Assembly (NCBI GenBank): GCA_024734495.1
Contig: JALMQS010000900.1
Location: forward strand, 124,001-188,000
Reading direction: 5' to 3'
Source: Forficula auricularia
Taxonomy: Eukaryota; Arthropoda; Insecta; Dermaptera; Forficulidae
DNA: 64,000 bases
Each line of letters begins with the position of its first letter. The first letter of the stretch is position 1. Positions 1 through 10,861 of the stretch are shown one piece after another. The notes beneath the pieces were generated by a model. That model made no database searches. It was not told the DNA's origin and was given only the letters and a program-made list of their open reading frames with translations. Both the position numbers and the translations under genes were made by a program.

Positions 1-110
1 AACGTCAAAATTCCAATATAGAATGGTTATTCCTCAAGTACTAGATGAGAATCAATCGCTATTTTTGGTTTTAAGTCGATTCCTCTATAAAGGTAACGGA
101 TAAGAAAAGA
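1..110 (-). repeat. Helitron internal tandem-repeat fragment
   Basis: This stretch matches, in reverse orientation, the 119-bp tandem unit inside the Helitron at 49817-51590. The shared words are tcctcaagta and the reverse complement of gaatcgacttaaaatc. It is cut by the window edge, so its full extent is unknown. Confidence 0.6.
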
Positions 111-239
111 ACGCAGTTGCTATGGTTACTTATAAACTTTCCTCCCAAATTTTTAGCATTTCACAGAGAAAAGCCTACCCACTCTTACTTTAGTTAGGTT
201 AAATGAGTCCTATATTACCATAAACAGATCAAATGAATA

Positions 240-360
240 AATGTTAAAGAATTCAAAAATCTTACTTTAGAGTAAAGTACTTAAAAATATAATTTTACTA
301 AAAACTTTATTTAACCTTTTTTGTCGGCCCCAAGGTACTTAATTAGGATATTAAATTTCA
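240..360 (+). repeat. Helitron body fragment
   Basis: The run with agtaaagtacttaaaaatat, followed by ccccaaggtacttaatta, parallels 50262-50345 inside the Helitron at 49817-51590. It is a degraded fragment without either terminus. The interval 361-540 shows no gene. Confidence 0.45.
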
Positions 361-539
361 TCAAAATTGGTTAAGTCATTTTAAAAATATTTAGAAAAAA
401 CTAAAAAAGTACTCAAATAAATAATGTTGTATAATACTAATGTTTATGGGCCGATATGTACCAAAAACTAATCAGCGCTTCATTTTGTTAAAATGATGGT
501 AGGTTTTCAATTTCATTTCAATCGGTGCAAAGGTGTGGA

Positions 540-808
540 AAAAATCATGGACTAAAAAACGATAACATCCATCCGCACGCACTTCCAAAAAAATGGCACT
601 TTTTGGCCTCTCGACGAGATTCCAGGTAACTTTTGGCAAAACGGCCACGTGCTAAAATTCAATCTCATTGAATACTTCAATTTGTGACCTTAATGGAGTC
701 CATGGGTTCCGTAGTCTTTACCTGAGGACCCGTTGAAGTCGCGCTTGCCGCGCGACCGATTACAATACTTTCTTCCTTCATGTTTCGCATTGGATAAAGT
801 ACAAATAT
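540..808 (+). repeat. Dispersed repeat family W
   Basis: Family W carries a phrase reading tttttggcctct, then tggcaaaacgg, then the tract ccatgggttccgtagtcttta, a GC-rich tract (gtcgcgcttgccgcgcgac) and an end reading ggataaagta. Further copies lie at 7905-8450, 24300-24920, 36480-37015 and as an inverted pair at 51622-52190. No coding capacity is visible. The class (Helitron-like or other) is not resolved. No gene is seen in 830-1105. Confidence 0.7.
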
Positions 809-1109
809 TATTGACAATCAAACCTTAACTGAGGCATTTGAAAATTTTATTATAATCATTTACCAAGTTTTTTATTTAGGATTTAGGGATTAAAATAAAA
901 AAACACATGAATCAAAACAATATTACTCAGTCAGCAGCTACAACTTATGCTAGATAAGCTATTTATTAAATCTCTAGGTTTGAAATAAACAAAAATAAAA
1001 AAGGATTCAATAAATTCATTGAAATATCAAAATTTTAATCAAAGTTTGCCTTTAAAATACTTAATTTAAATAGGAACACAGTTTATCTACTTCATATGCG
1101 GATATACTT

Positions 1110-1236
1110 GATATTGATGAGGCAGTCCAAAAAAAGAAGATAATTTATACTATACGTTTCGGAGGATAACGTCGGTTTATGAATAAAAAGATAGTATAAA
1201 TTATCTTTTTTTTTTTTGGACTGCCTCATCAATATC
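1110..1236. mobile_element. Short palindromic MITE
   Basis: Inverted arms of about 43 bp begin with gatattgatgaggcagtcc and end with its reverse complement, separated by about 40 bp. That gives a 127-bp hairpin-forming element of MITE type. Superfamily and target duplication are not clear. Confidence 0.7.
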
Positions 1237-2310
1237 CACTCAATTTTACTTATCAGTCAGTCTCCAAAAATTACTCCAATCTTATAGTTTTATTATATTA
1301 GATTTCTAATTTAATTAAATTAAACACCCCACTTTGCATTAAAAAATTATTATAAATACTTCACAGTAAAATCTCTATAAAATCATTTAAAACATGAGAT
1401 TTTTTGCATTTTTGATCCAGAAAACGTAAAGCAAGAAAGCCTAAAATCAAATCAGCCTACCACATTGGAAATGCAAATATTTTAGCTGGAGAACGAACTT
1501 TCAACTACTTTTCGTTCTTAAGTTATCGTGAGTATCTGTATCAGGAAAAAAATCATGCTTAAAAATCATTTTGCTACACGTTTATTTATTTATTAAATTA
1601 ATAATAAGATTATAGAAATTATAGAGAATTAAAAACGAAGCCGGCCTGATCCCTGGTATGAAACAAAGTAAAAATAGTTTTTTTATGAAATTGTAATCTT
1701 GAAAAATTTTAATTTAAATCTTATATTTACCTGGTATAGGAAGAAGTCATTCTATTTGTAAAACAATCTTCAATACTTCGTTATTATGATAATAAATTAG
1801 AAATTACACACTATAGCGTAGATGAAACTGCAAGCGATATAGATATAAATATAATGAATTCTTGGTCTCAGTTCGAAATTTATCATTTAGCCGCTAGGCA
1901 TCAGAGCCACCTGCCGAGCAGAATATATAAACTATCGCTTACCATGACTTTAGAAGACATTTACCGCTCAACAGAGCCGAGTAAACAAAAGACAGGGTAA
2001 ACGAGTTGTTTTCCGAGAATTTTTGGCTTGAACAACGCACATTTGCGAAATCGGCCGGTAAACAAGCTATTTACCATTACCAAGGCCTAAACATAGCGAC
2101 ATACAACCGGGCCTAAGAGTGTAAACCTGCTAACTCAGAACAAAGAAATTTCTCAGGGAAGTGTAAAGAAACAAAATTTTATATTGTTTTTAACAATTTT
2201 TCACATTTTTCTCTACAACTTACGATCGTAATTTTAAGTAGCTGTTTTTACTTGGACGATGCTACATCTCTTTTTCTTTCGAATGGTATTAATATGTCAT
2301 ATATGATAAA
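1237..2310. other. AT-rich stretch without recognised gene
   Basis: No supported coding region is seen. A somewhat GC-richer part (about 1860-2115) ends with gcgacatacaaccgggcc followed by taa. This resembles the terminus of the Harbinger-like MITEs at 13632 and 58019, so it may be one end of a related, decayed copy. Confidence 0.5.
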
Positions 2311-2324
2311 AATTTGATTTAGCG

Positions 2325-2445
2325 ACGATATATAATTTATTTTGTTAGAGACTATAGTTTCCAAGATAACCAATTCTGTATATAATATGTATTTTAAGGA
2401 AAAAAGAACAAAAAGGCTTATATTATTATTATAGTTTCCAAGGTC
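2325..2445 (-). repeat. Decayed Penelope-type tail fragment
   Basis: The phrase ttgttagagactatagtttc matches the tail that elsewhere (14913, 48720, 57303) continues into a hammerhead-like hairpin. Here the hairpin half is lost. A second partial word, atagtttccaaggtct, follows at about 2427. Confidence 0.4.
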
Positions 2446-2607
2446 TACATATTATACTCCTTATATAGTATCTACTTATACATAATCATGTTCCTATAAT
2501 CAGGAGTGCCCACAGGAGGGAGGGGGGGGTTAAGACACAGAATTACGTCATTATAATTCCTAGTGGGGGTTTGAAAAGTCTTGCAAAATCTTATTATATT
2601 AAACGAG

Positions 2608-3297
2608 CAATTCTTGTAAATATATATATATAAATATAGAATCGGTTTCTCGAAACAGCTCTCAACGATTTGGATGAAATTCACCGGTTAGGGGGTTTCT
2701 GGGTTGACATTTCGATATGTCACGGTCTCATCTTCGGCTGTTTAATTTGATGGGTTTTTTCTTAAGTGAAATAATTTTTCAGAGGTGGTTGTCTCGATAA
2801 AAATGTATAATTACATTTTTATTCAATTTCCTTTTAATAATTGATTGGTTTTTCAATGTTTAAATTCCACTAATAGATCATTACAAATATTGTTATATAT
2901 TAGAATTTGCCAATTTAATTCAATAAAGGTATTTTTCTATAAAATAATTTATTAGAATACCATAAATTTCTTCTCTATAAAAATCCGACTATTCGAAGGA
3001 TCCTACCTCCTTCAGGATTTAAAAGGGTCAACGAAAGAACCTAGGTGTATGTTAATATTATTTTTAATTGCAATTACATTCAAAACTTTGTGGCTAGTGA
3101 TACGTCTTGATGTTGGCCATAGCTGGTGTAAATGTTGGGAAAAATATAAATTAAATTTTATTTCAATCTTATTTTATTTTTGTTGTGATTAAAAATCGAC
3201 ATTTTTACTTGAATTTGAAATTAAAAATAATATAAATATATCGCTATTAACTGAATCAAAAAATTACCGAGCATCGCTCGGTGATCCAGGTACTTAG
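2608..3297 (+). mobile_element. Helitron/DINE-like non-autonomous element
   Basis: The left side has aaacgagcaattcttgtaaa, a (TA) tract and gaatcggtttctcg, a layout typical of insect Helitron/DINE-1-like 5' regions. The right side carries the perfect hairpin accgagcatcgctcggt (3266-3282) followed by atccaggtactta. No Rep/helicase coding sequence is present, so it would be non-autonomous. The short open frame at 2472-2684 is not considered real. Exact termini are uncertain because neither end is a clean TC or CTRR end. Confidence 0.5.
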
Positions 3298-4250
3298 CAT
3301 TGTATGCTAAAAATAAAAACGGTCAAGTTTTTCAACTTCAACAAAAAATAATAACAACTCCTTCTAATTCTTTAGAAGTGAATAAAATTTACTGTACAAC
3401 TAGTAGGCCTAAAGTTGTAATGACAATTAGCGAAATACAGCAATAACTTTTCCCTCGGAAAGAAGTTTTAGAGTAGGCCTACTATTATTCCTCTAATTGT
3501 AGGGAGGTTACTTTTCATGAAAGGGGGTCTTGAAGCTAGGGGGTGCACTCCTGCCTATATGTATTTTTAAATCAAGCAGAGGACAATCTCTTTCATAAAA
3601 AAATATTGTGCTCGGTCGCTTTCAACTTAATTGTATAAATATCAGCCAAAATATTACTACACTCTGCTTTATCTTCCTCTCTTTTCCCTTTCATATCCTC
3701 TTAAACGTTTTAATCTCTCAACTTATAAAATAATAAATATGTTTTGGTATATATAAATGAAGAGCGAATTGGGGGACTAAAACATAGCACCTCATTTATT
3801 CCCGGGCTGCGATCTTATCAAGCATGGGGTTGGACATCTTTTGCCGACCAGAGAGAAAAAACCAAACCCCTCTGTTCGGTGAGGATTGTTTGTTGTTTGA
3901 CCAGCCAAGCAGGCCTCCTGCTCCACCTTGACAAACTCCATCTCCATTCTTGACAATTCCGGAAAATTAATCTTAGGTAGTAAATGAAATGTGTTCAAAC
4001 GACGCCCGCCATAAGTAGGTGAGTCATGATTCACTGTCATAAAATAATGTAAGAGAACATAAGATAAACAAGCCCTTAACCCTCTGTTTTTTTCGAATTC
4101 ATTTGTCAATTTCATAGGAGGAGGGTCAATATGGCGAATGTCAACTAATTAGAATATGAGCTAAAGATATTCTTCACTTTATCGGTGACAAATTGCCCCC
4201 CCCCTCCTGACCGGAATTATTACTCGGTACAAGCGCACTCAAAATTTTTG
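3298..4250. other. Unassigned stretch with a weak minus-strand ORF
   Basis: A 107-residue frame on the minus strand (4115 to 3792) has a fairly ordinary amino-acid composition (for example a segment FHLLPKINFPELSRMEMEF), but no family is recognised. It has no clear start context and sits in repeats. A segment at 3575-3600 (aagcagaggacaatctcttt) recurs at 45438-45457. A decayed exon or unrecognised element is possible; no function is proposed. Confidence 0.2.
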
Positions 4251-4512
4251 AAGTGATAACTTCTTTTGGCGCGCCTTGCACACTTTTTATTTTACTTGGC
4301 AGTAAATGGGATTGAGCCGTCACGCGTCACATCACGCGTCACGGTTGGGGTCTGTGTCTAGCCACAGATGGCGCTGCAGCATTAACTCTAAGCTCAAATT
4401 AATATCTTATATTTGAATTTTGGCGCTCATGTACATTTTTATTTTCCTGGTCAGTAAATGAGATTGAGCCGTCACGCGTCACATCACGCGTCGCGTCACG
4501 TCACGTCTGGGC
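4246..4512 (+). repeat. Dispersed repeat with cacgcgtcac clusters
   Basis: It begins with gaagtgataacttcttttgg and contains two internal sub-units, each with cagtaaatg(g/a)gattgagc followed by clusters of cacgcgtcac. A second, shorter copy lies at 16495-16715. The CpG-rich cacgcgtcac repeats stand out from the AT-rich surroundings. No coding capacity is seen. Confidence 0.7.
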
Positions 4513-4561
4513 TGTGGTCTAGTACCAGTTCAATTATTGTCAGAAAATACATTAATTATTC

Positions 4562-4945
4562 TTTTGCAAAAAATAATAAAATTATAAAAATTTATATTTT
4601 TATTAAAAAATAAATTTTTTAAGTAAACTTTTAATTATTTTTTTGGGATTGTTAAATATATATTTATTTTATGTTAATTCTTAAATATTATATTATTATA
4701 TTTAATGTTTAGTTTTTTTTATTCAGGATTTTGGACTAAGTATTTCCGTAGGCTAAATGGAAAAATGAAAATATTTAGTCCAAAATCCTAAATAAAAAAA
4801 ACTAAACATTAAATATAATAATATAATATTTAAAAATAACATAACATAAATATATATTTAACAATCCCAAAAAAATAATTAAAAGTTTACTTAAAAAATT
4901 TTTTTTTTATTAAAATATAAATTTTAATAATTTTAGAATATTAGA
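4562..4945. mobile_element. Long near-perfect palindrome (foldback MITE)
   Basis: Two arms of about 170 bp are inverted around a loop at about 4743-4777. The left arm reads through ttttttgggattgttaaata and ggattttggactaa, and the right arm repeats these in reverse complement. Arms are very AT-rich with few mismatches. This is typical of a recently formed foldback or MITE-like element; the superfamily is unknown. Confidence 0.75.
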
Positions 4946-5984
4946 ATTATAAATGCCATATAAATTATCACTTCTCCCGTGTTGTCTTAAGCACACACCC
5001 GAATTTTTTTTACTCATTGTTTTGAAAAATGTCTGAAACGTGGAGAAAACACATTTTTAACCACGATTTTTTTCTGCCTGTGTGTTTGGATTTAGATTCG
5101 ATAACTTATTGAAAAAAAGTTGTACCGGATTTTTCCGTTAAGAACCCCATGGACTTCTATTTGAAAAAATCCAAATATAGGCCCATTTGGAAAATTCAGT
5201 TGTTGAGCTAAATTGATTGTATTTACAATGCGGATAATTGATTAGATTTTGGGCTTTCTATCTTTAGAACTTATGGTTCAAAAATGCAGAAAACATCATT
5301 TTTTGAATGATTTTATTGAGAATTTAAGGCAATATATTTATAAATGACCACTTTATATTTAATAGAATATTTGAATAAAAATTTAGTTTGAACATTGAAT
5401 ATCTATTTTTTTTAATTTTGAACAATATAAACCAGAATCAATGACACGACGTCACTAGGTAGATATATTAAAAAAGAAAAAAATTGTTTTCTCCAACGCG
5501 AGAATACATTTTCAAAAATTCAATTAAAACATCAAGATAATTATCAAAGAACAAACTGCTCAACAAAGTCAAAAGAAAATTTAATTCTGAATTTAAACTG
5601 GCCTCTTGATTAGAATTTTAAAATATCAAATTTAAATCAAGGAGGCAAAAAGTTGACCTAATACAATATCTGGTTTTTCAAAAATCAAATCAAATATTAT
5701 TGGGTTTAACAAACACCTATTTTAAATTTATTTTAATTAAATTCATCACTTTTTCCCGATTTCTGTGATGTTGGGAATGCCATTATTCTTGAAAAAGGAC
5801 TCTAATATTATTGCAATTCTTTTGAGTGTTATTCATTTCCAAGTTCTTTTTATTTCTATTATTTCTGACCTATTTTATCAAATTTCTTCTTCCTTTTTAT
5901 TTAGCTCCTTAAGAAATAACTCCATGACCTTTGAATGTCTTTCTACGATATCTGGTTGTTCAAGAAACAAAGAACATTTTCATA
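4946..5984. other. AT-rich stretch without recognised gene
   Basis: No supported gene or known repeat is recognised. The frame starting at 5765 runs through low-complexity, AT-rich sequence and is judged fortuitous in its first half. Confidence 0.4.
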
Positions 5985-6345
5985 GAGCCGTGACGAACGT
6001 AATAAGGGAACTCCGTCGTGTCGAAAGACAGAAAGCAGAGAGAGGGGAATTTCGACATCCACAAATTAAGAGGAAAGCTAATAGGCTACGACCCCTCTTT
6101 GGCTGCTATACCTACCGGTCGTTCCAAAGGAGAATGGGGTGACGATACATGGAGGTGGTTTAAGTGGGTAGGAAACCCACGCGCTGGTGGGTATGGGCCC
6201 CACCAGTGTCTTTTTTGTAAATATTTCAACCTACCCTCGAAGAAAAAATCAAATGGTGTGTTTACCATACGACTTTCACATTTTCATTTATTTGAAGCGA
6301 CACTACTAATTTACACTCCCTTCCTTTATTTCGTTTTTTTTTGAT
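5985..6345. other. GC-richer island, possibly decayed retroelement coding sequence
   Basis: Base composition rises sharply from about 5985 to 6240. A 108-residue frame (6018-6344, +) contains a W-rich segment (GEWGDDTWRWFKWVGNPRAG) that I cannot assign. It is followed by tgtgtttaccatacgacttt, a word also found in reverse complement at 42445-42466 near the second R2-like fragment. The two islands may therefore belong to the same composite element. Coding status is unproven. Confidence 0.3.
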
Positions 6346-6374
6346 TTTCTCAAAAAAAGTTAATTTCATTTTGT

Positions 6375-6560
6375 AACTTCTAGGTGGAAGGAATCGATGC
6401 CCTTAATAGTTGGAAACCGGATTTGGGACATAAAACCAGAGGCCAAAAATCCATTGGTCTGTGCGTACGTATGTATGTACGTATGTACCCTGAGTTTCGC
6501 AACCATAAGTCTCAGAGCTACGAAATTCGAAACTTAAGCTCGATATAGGCTAGAAGAGGT
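6375..6560. repeat. Helitron-like repeat, left flank of R2 fragment
   Basis: This block (tttgtaacttctaggtggaa, then gaaattcgaaacttaagctcg) is present in reverse complement at about 7430-7640. It is related to the Helitron-like element at 55797-56466. It also holds an alternating gtacgtatgtatgtac microsatellite. Together the two blocks bracket the R2-like sequence. Confidence 0.6.
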
Positions 6561-6585
6561 ACAGCAAGCTAAAAAAAGATCTCCT

Positions 6586-6882
6586 ATGGTGGACCTGGAG
6601 TATTTATACTCCAGTGCCGCCGGAGATCGTAAGCCAGACATCGTGATGGCAGGGCCGGAAGATCGGGTGACGGTCATTGATGTCCAGGTGGTCTCCGCGC
6701 TCGCCGGACTGGAGGTTGCCAACAAGAACAAAATTAATTTGGCTGCGACAATATCGTGGAAGGGGGTGTGGTGTCCCCGGTCCTTCAGGGACCTGCGCGC
6801 CCTGGCTGTCCCCAAAACTACATTAAACAAAATGACACTCAGGGCGATGTTAGGCTCCCTTTTAACTTTTCAAGTTTTATGA
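6586..6882 (+). pseudogene. R2-clade LINE: restriction-like endonuclease and C-terminus (fragment)
   Basis: The 98-residue frame matches the pattern of the C-terminal part of R2-clade non-LTR retrotransposon proteins. RKPDIVM near residues 15-21, followed by VTVIDVQVV near 28-36, fits the PD...D core of the restriction-like endonuclease that nicks the target DNA. A lysine-bearing NKNKINL segment follows. The end (WKGVWCPRSFRDLRALAV, then a short helix-like tail with RAMLGSLLTF) fits the conserved R2 C-terminal region. A full R2 protein is about 1,000 residues with zinc fingers, RT and endonuclease, so this is a small remnant. It is GC-richer than its surroundings and lies inside Helitron-like repeat. 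The assignment comes from motif reading only. Confidence 0.65.
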
Positions 6883-7335
6883 GGCGGACTTTCAGGACGG
6901 GGCCCGGCCTTAGTTGATTAAAATTGAAAGTTTAAATTTACGTGCATTGCTGGGCTGGTCATCTTCGACAAATGACTTTCTGCAGTGGCCAGCCCATCTT
7001 AAACGAATTTTAACGTTTTTTAACATTAATGTTAACTATTATTTATATTTTTTTAAATAATTTTTTTGTTATTGTTTTTTTTGTTGTTTTTGTAATTTAT
7101 TATTCTTGCTTAATCGCAGTGCACAGTTGTGGGGCGCTTTTGGCGCTCCCAACTCTCTGGCCTCGGTTCTGTATTCTACTGGCGCCCATATATACATTGA
7201 CATTTTACCAATAGCCACAACATCTGGCATTATTTTTAGACGGCTGATGAGGTGTTACAACCTAATTTGTAAACAAATCTATTTTCTTTATCTAAAGGGC
7301 TGCCCCCTCTGCGTGGCGCAATAAATCAGTCATTG
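6883..7335 (+). mobile_element. Probable 3' region of the R2-like fragment
   Basis: The sequence after the endonuclease stop has a hairpin-capable pair (ctgggctggtcatc and gtggccagccca), a T-rich stretch, and a second GC-rich segment ending gcgtggcgcaataaatcagt. It then returns to Helitron-like repeat at about 7336. It would be the 3' UTR if the retroelement reading is right. Confidence 0.35.
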
Positions 7336-7700
7336 AAATTGGAAAACCGGAAGTGGACATTTACATGAAAGATTTTTCGTTTTTTTAATTTTCTCAAAAA
7401 CGGCCCTAACGATTTTAGTGTATTTATCAAGTGTCGTATCGAGCTTATGTTTCGAATTTCGTAGCTCTAATACTTATGGTTGCGAAACGTAGGGGGATAC
7501 ATACGTACATACGTACATGCATACGTACGGACTGACCAATGGATTTTTGGTCTCTTTTTGGCCTCTGGGGACCACGATATCCGGTTTCCAACCAAGGTCA
7601 TCGCTTCCTTCCACCTAGAAGTTACAAAGTTAACTTTTTACTTTATCCAATGCAAAGCATGGGTAAAGTATTGTAATTTCATCTCTCAGATACAAGCTCT
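7336..7700. repeat. Helitron-like repeat, right flank of R2 fragment
   Basis: It contains gaaagatttttcgttttttt and tctcaaaaacggccctaacg, then the inverted counterpart of 6375-6560, with a tacgtacatacgtacatgca microsatellite. It ends in a family-W-like word, ctttatccaatgcaaagcat. The open frame at 7480-7788 is not considered coding. Confidence 0.55.
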
Positions 7701-7784
7701 CAAAGAGTCAGGACTCAGACAGGACATCGCAATACTTCCACATTATAAATGTGAAAGTAAAAACATACGTCTCCACCCTCTCGC

Positions 7785-7895
7785 TTAATAAACATTCCCT
7801 TCTCTTCGGTAACGCAAGGGTCTTTCGAGATCCATAGGGGCTGCATCTTTACTGGTGCACCCCTTCTTGCATTCGATTGCATTAAAAAAAAAAAT
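7785..7895 (+). mobile_element. LINE 3' end (CR1/Jockey superfamily)
   Basis: The segment ccttctcttcggtaacgcaa to gcattcgattgcatt ends in an A-rich tail. It is the reverse complement of the 3' end of the minus-strand LINE at 37240-37941. It is a severely 5'-truncated insertion, as expected for target-primed LINE copies. Confidence 0.7.
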
Positions 7896-7904
7896 ACATA
7901 CCCA

Positions 7905-8450
7905 CTGACTAAATGAAAAATCGCACGTTTTTGCCTCTGGACGAGACTCTATGTAATTTTTGGCAAAAGCGTTACCTGCTATAATTCAACCTGAATGAAT
8001 ACTACAATTTGTTACTTTGTTTAAGACCAGTGGTTCTTAACCAATGGGTCGGGACCCAAATTTGGGTCGCGAAGAGTCGTTTATAAATATTTAAATATTT
8101 TACTACATTTATTTTCAATAAGTTTAAAAATAAATCGTAATTTTCTCAATACTTTTATAAAATACGTTCTTTTTTTATTAAATTTTCCTTGGATCGAAAA
8201 GTACCTTTTTTTATCTTAATTGTTTAAAAAAAATTTATGCCTGGGTAAAAAAAAGGTAATCATTGTAAAATTGAGGGAAAAATTTGCAAGTATGAATTAA
8301 AATAGGTAATGTAAAAATTTGGCTTTTTGGGTCACGACATGAACATATTTCTCAAATGTGGGTCGTGGCTTAAAAGGTTAAGAACCACTAGTTTAGACTA
8401 TGAGTTCCGTATTCTTTGCCTCAGTACACTTTGAAGTCGCAATTGGTTAA
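7905..8450 (+). repeat. Family W copy interrupted by a hAT MITE
   Basis: Left part 7905-8027 and right part 8391-8450 join into one family-W copy (tttgcctctggacgagact, then gagttccgtattctttgc, then gaagtcgcaa). The hAT MITE at 8028-8390 splits it. Confidence 0.6.
8028..8390. mobile_element. hAT-type MITE
   Basis: The left end is cagtggttcttaacc and the right end is its near reverse complement, ggttaagaaccacta, a terminal inverted repeat typical of hAT elements. Inner words (gggtcgggacccaaatttgg, then gggtcgtgg) are also partly palindromic. Flanks tttaagac and gtttagac look like a decayed 8-bp target duplication. At 363 bp it has no coding capacity. A sibling lies at 57441-57887. Confidence 0.8.
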
Positions 8451-8925
8451 AGTAAAAATAATAATGTGTTTTGAATTACAATTTAATAAATTATATACGA
8501 AAAAATAAATATTTTATTTTTTTGAATAAATTTTAATTTAGGAGAATAAACGGTAGGAGGTAGGATGAGAAAATGTCATTGAAAAAGCGGCCATTATCTA
8601 ATTAATCCTTCTATAAAGATAATAGCGTCAAAAATTATTAATTCATCCAAATTACTGTACCGAATCTTGAAAAAGTTTCACATTTTCCTTCAATTTCGTA
8701 ATTAAAAATATTTTGGATAAAAAGAAAGAATAAAACCCTTGACTTCACATCGAAACAAAAGCATTCTGGTTCCTAAATGTTCACCTTTGAATTTGTGAAA
8801 GACTTATCCGGCTCGGTTGGGGATATATTCAGGTCGGCTCGGAGTTTTTCCTTCATAAAATGAAAACCAACCATTCTAGAAACTTGACTCTTATCTCATT
8901 CTCTAGGAAATTTTATTGAATTGAA
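8451..8925. other. AT-rich stretch without recognised gene
   Basis: No supported feature is seen. The sequence is AT-rich with short homopolymers. Confidence 0.4.
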
Positions 8926-8929
8926 TGTT

Positions 8930-9365
8930 TACGTGGATCACTTTTTTGATAAAACTCTTAAATTTATAGATATCTAGCATTTTTCATGACAGAATATGAA
9001 CAGAATCCTCAAAAGTGTCATGGAAAATTCTGGATATCTATAAATCTGAGAGTTTTATCAAAAAGTGGTCCAACTAAACATTAAGTTTAACAAAATTTTC
9101 TAGAGATTGAGAGAGAAATCAAGTTTCTAGGATGAGTGGTTTTCATTTTATGTAGGATAAACTGCGATTATTTGAAAAAATGGATCATTTTCTGTCATGG
9201 AAAATGCTGAATATCTATAAATTTAAGAGATTTTAACAAAAAAGTAGTACATGTAAACATTCAAGTTAACAAAATTTCCTAGAGAATGAGATAGGAATCA
9301 AGTTTTTAGGATGAGTGGTTTTCATTTCATGAAGGAATAACTGCGATTTTTTGCAAAAAATTGCA
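8930..9365. repeat. Locally duplicated and inverted repeat
   Basis: The word ttttgataaaactctta (8945) recurs inverted near 9045-9065 (gagagttttatcaaaaag). A second segment, caagtttctaggatgagtgg (9120), recurs at about 9299 as caagtttttaggatgagtgg, giving a direct repeat of roughly 180 bp. This suggests local duplication of a non-coding unit. Confidence 0.55.
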
Positions 9366-10260
9366 GTTTTTCAAAACTTCAACCTGATTGCGGCAAGGGT
9401 TACCATTATCCAATTAAAATTAAACTTTGTTTAAATTGTATCGAATTTAATTTAGTTTTAAAAAATCTATAGTGGTCTTTGTCGAAAACGTGCTCCTTAA
9501 TGGTCAAAAATGTTAAAAAATCGAAAAAAGTGGGAGTTTTTGGGATTTGCGGAAACAGAGAAAAATCAGCCAATTTTCAACTGGCAGCTTGAGCTTGAGA
9601 ACAATTTGTCGGAGAAAATTTTATGAACTTTCATTTTGAATAGGAAGGTTATTTACGAAAAGTTGATAGTTTTCGAATTATAAGCAAAAACACCTCAAAA
9701 AATAGGTTTTTTTTAACTTTTTTTGCATTTTTTACAATGTTCCGTCAGGAAATTTTGTTAGCAAACCTCAGATTCGAATCAGCACACCCAAAAACATATA
9801 GGGTCGAGGAAATTACCACTACCCCAAAACTTTCAGGTAACAACACAATTTAACTAGACTATTTGTTTTAGTAAAAAAAATTCCCGCTAAATATTTTGCA
9901 TTGTGGATTGACCCCCCATGAACATTTTTTGGCTACATCACTATATAATGGATGTATTTTAAATATTTGTATTCTTTATCAAGAATTTTTTTTCGAAATT
10001 ATTCTGAAAATATTTCCTCAGTAGTCCAAGGGATGTGACTGAGACTTAAATTTCGTTTTTCTACGGCTTGCAAGTTAGAGGATTTTAAAAAATGGATTTG
10101 CTTAACTAATTCTTGAGTTTCTTCTTGTGAAATATTAGTGAAAAGACTAATGATTTCTAAGAGATTAATTTATCATTATCAGAATTTCAACATCTTTTTA
10201 GATAATATTTAGATGGCAGACTACTTGTTTAATGTGATGCAAACATTGCAAGGATAAATT
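9366..10260. other. AT-rich stretch without recognised gene
   Basis: No open frame or transposon motif could be supported. The part at 9480-9870 has the look of an old dispersed repeat, but no second copy was recognised in this window. Confidence 0.4.
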
Positions 10261-10261
10261 G

Positions 10262-10845
10262 TCCCGAGAAAAGTGAATTAAATATTAATTTTAATTAGAA
10301 GAGGTGAGGGGGGCAAAGGAATAATTATTAATATATTTAATGTTTCTGGATTTAAAATTAATTGTTGTCTTTCTTTCAGTTTCAATTCAAACATATTTCA
10401 ATTTGCCGCGCCGCAATATATTCAATGAATTATATTTATTAAATACATAGCTATATATATGGTAATATATTCAATTATTTCCACACTTATAATAAAATCT
10501 AATTCAAAAAATATTCATTTTAGTAAAAGTAAAAAGCAAAAATCATTAAAATAGTTCTATGGTCCAGTGGTAAAGTATGTGCCTCTGATGCAAGAAGTCT
10601 CAGGTTCTAATCTGACATCCGGCGAGTCATTTTTTTTATTGAGATTTTCATCTATCAATATTTACTTTAATAAGAAAAAATCAATTAAGATGAATTTTGT
10701 TGAGGTCCAGACATAGCCAGATCGTTTTTCATCCTCAAAACTTGTTAATAGATTTTGTTTCATCAAAATCGGTAGAGCCGTTTTAAAAATAGAACCAAGA
10801 TACAAATATATAAATAAATACATATATCTACTCTTATTAAACGAG
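10262..10845 (-). repeat. Left arm of a 1.2-kb inverted repeat (Helitron-like, with tRNA-like head)
   Basis: This arm is the reverse complement of 10862-11455. It contains a Helitron-like segment (catcaaaatcggtagagccg) and a tRNA-like sequence at about 10558-10624: tggtccagtggtaaagtatg resembles a pol III A-box region and ggttctaatctg a mutated B-box. Arms have many small differences, so the duplication is not recent. Confidence 0.7.
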
Positions 10846-10861
10846 TAAAAATTGTATATTT

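Noticed and set aside
3792..4115. 107-residue minus-strand ORF considered as a host gene
   Set aside because: No domain was recognised and neighbouring sequence is repetitive; kept only as an unassigned region at low confidence.
6534..6830. 98-residue minus-strand ORF opposite the R2-like frame
   Set aside because: It is the shadow of the endonuclease frame, which shows recognisable motifs on the plus strand.
10556..10625. A functional tRNA gene
   Set aside because: The B-box is mutated, a cloverleaf with paired acceptor ends was not found, and the sequence is repeated in an inverted repeat; a SINE head is more likely.
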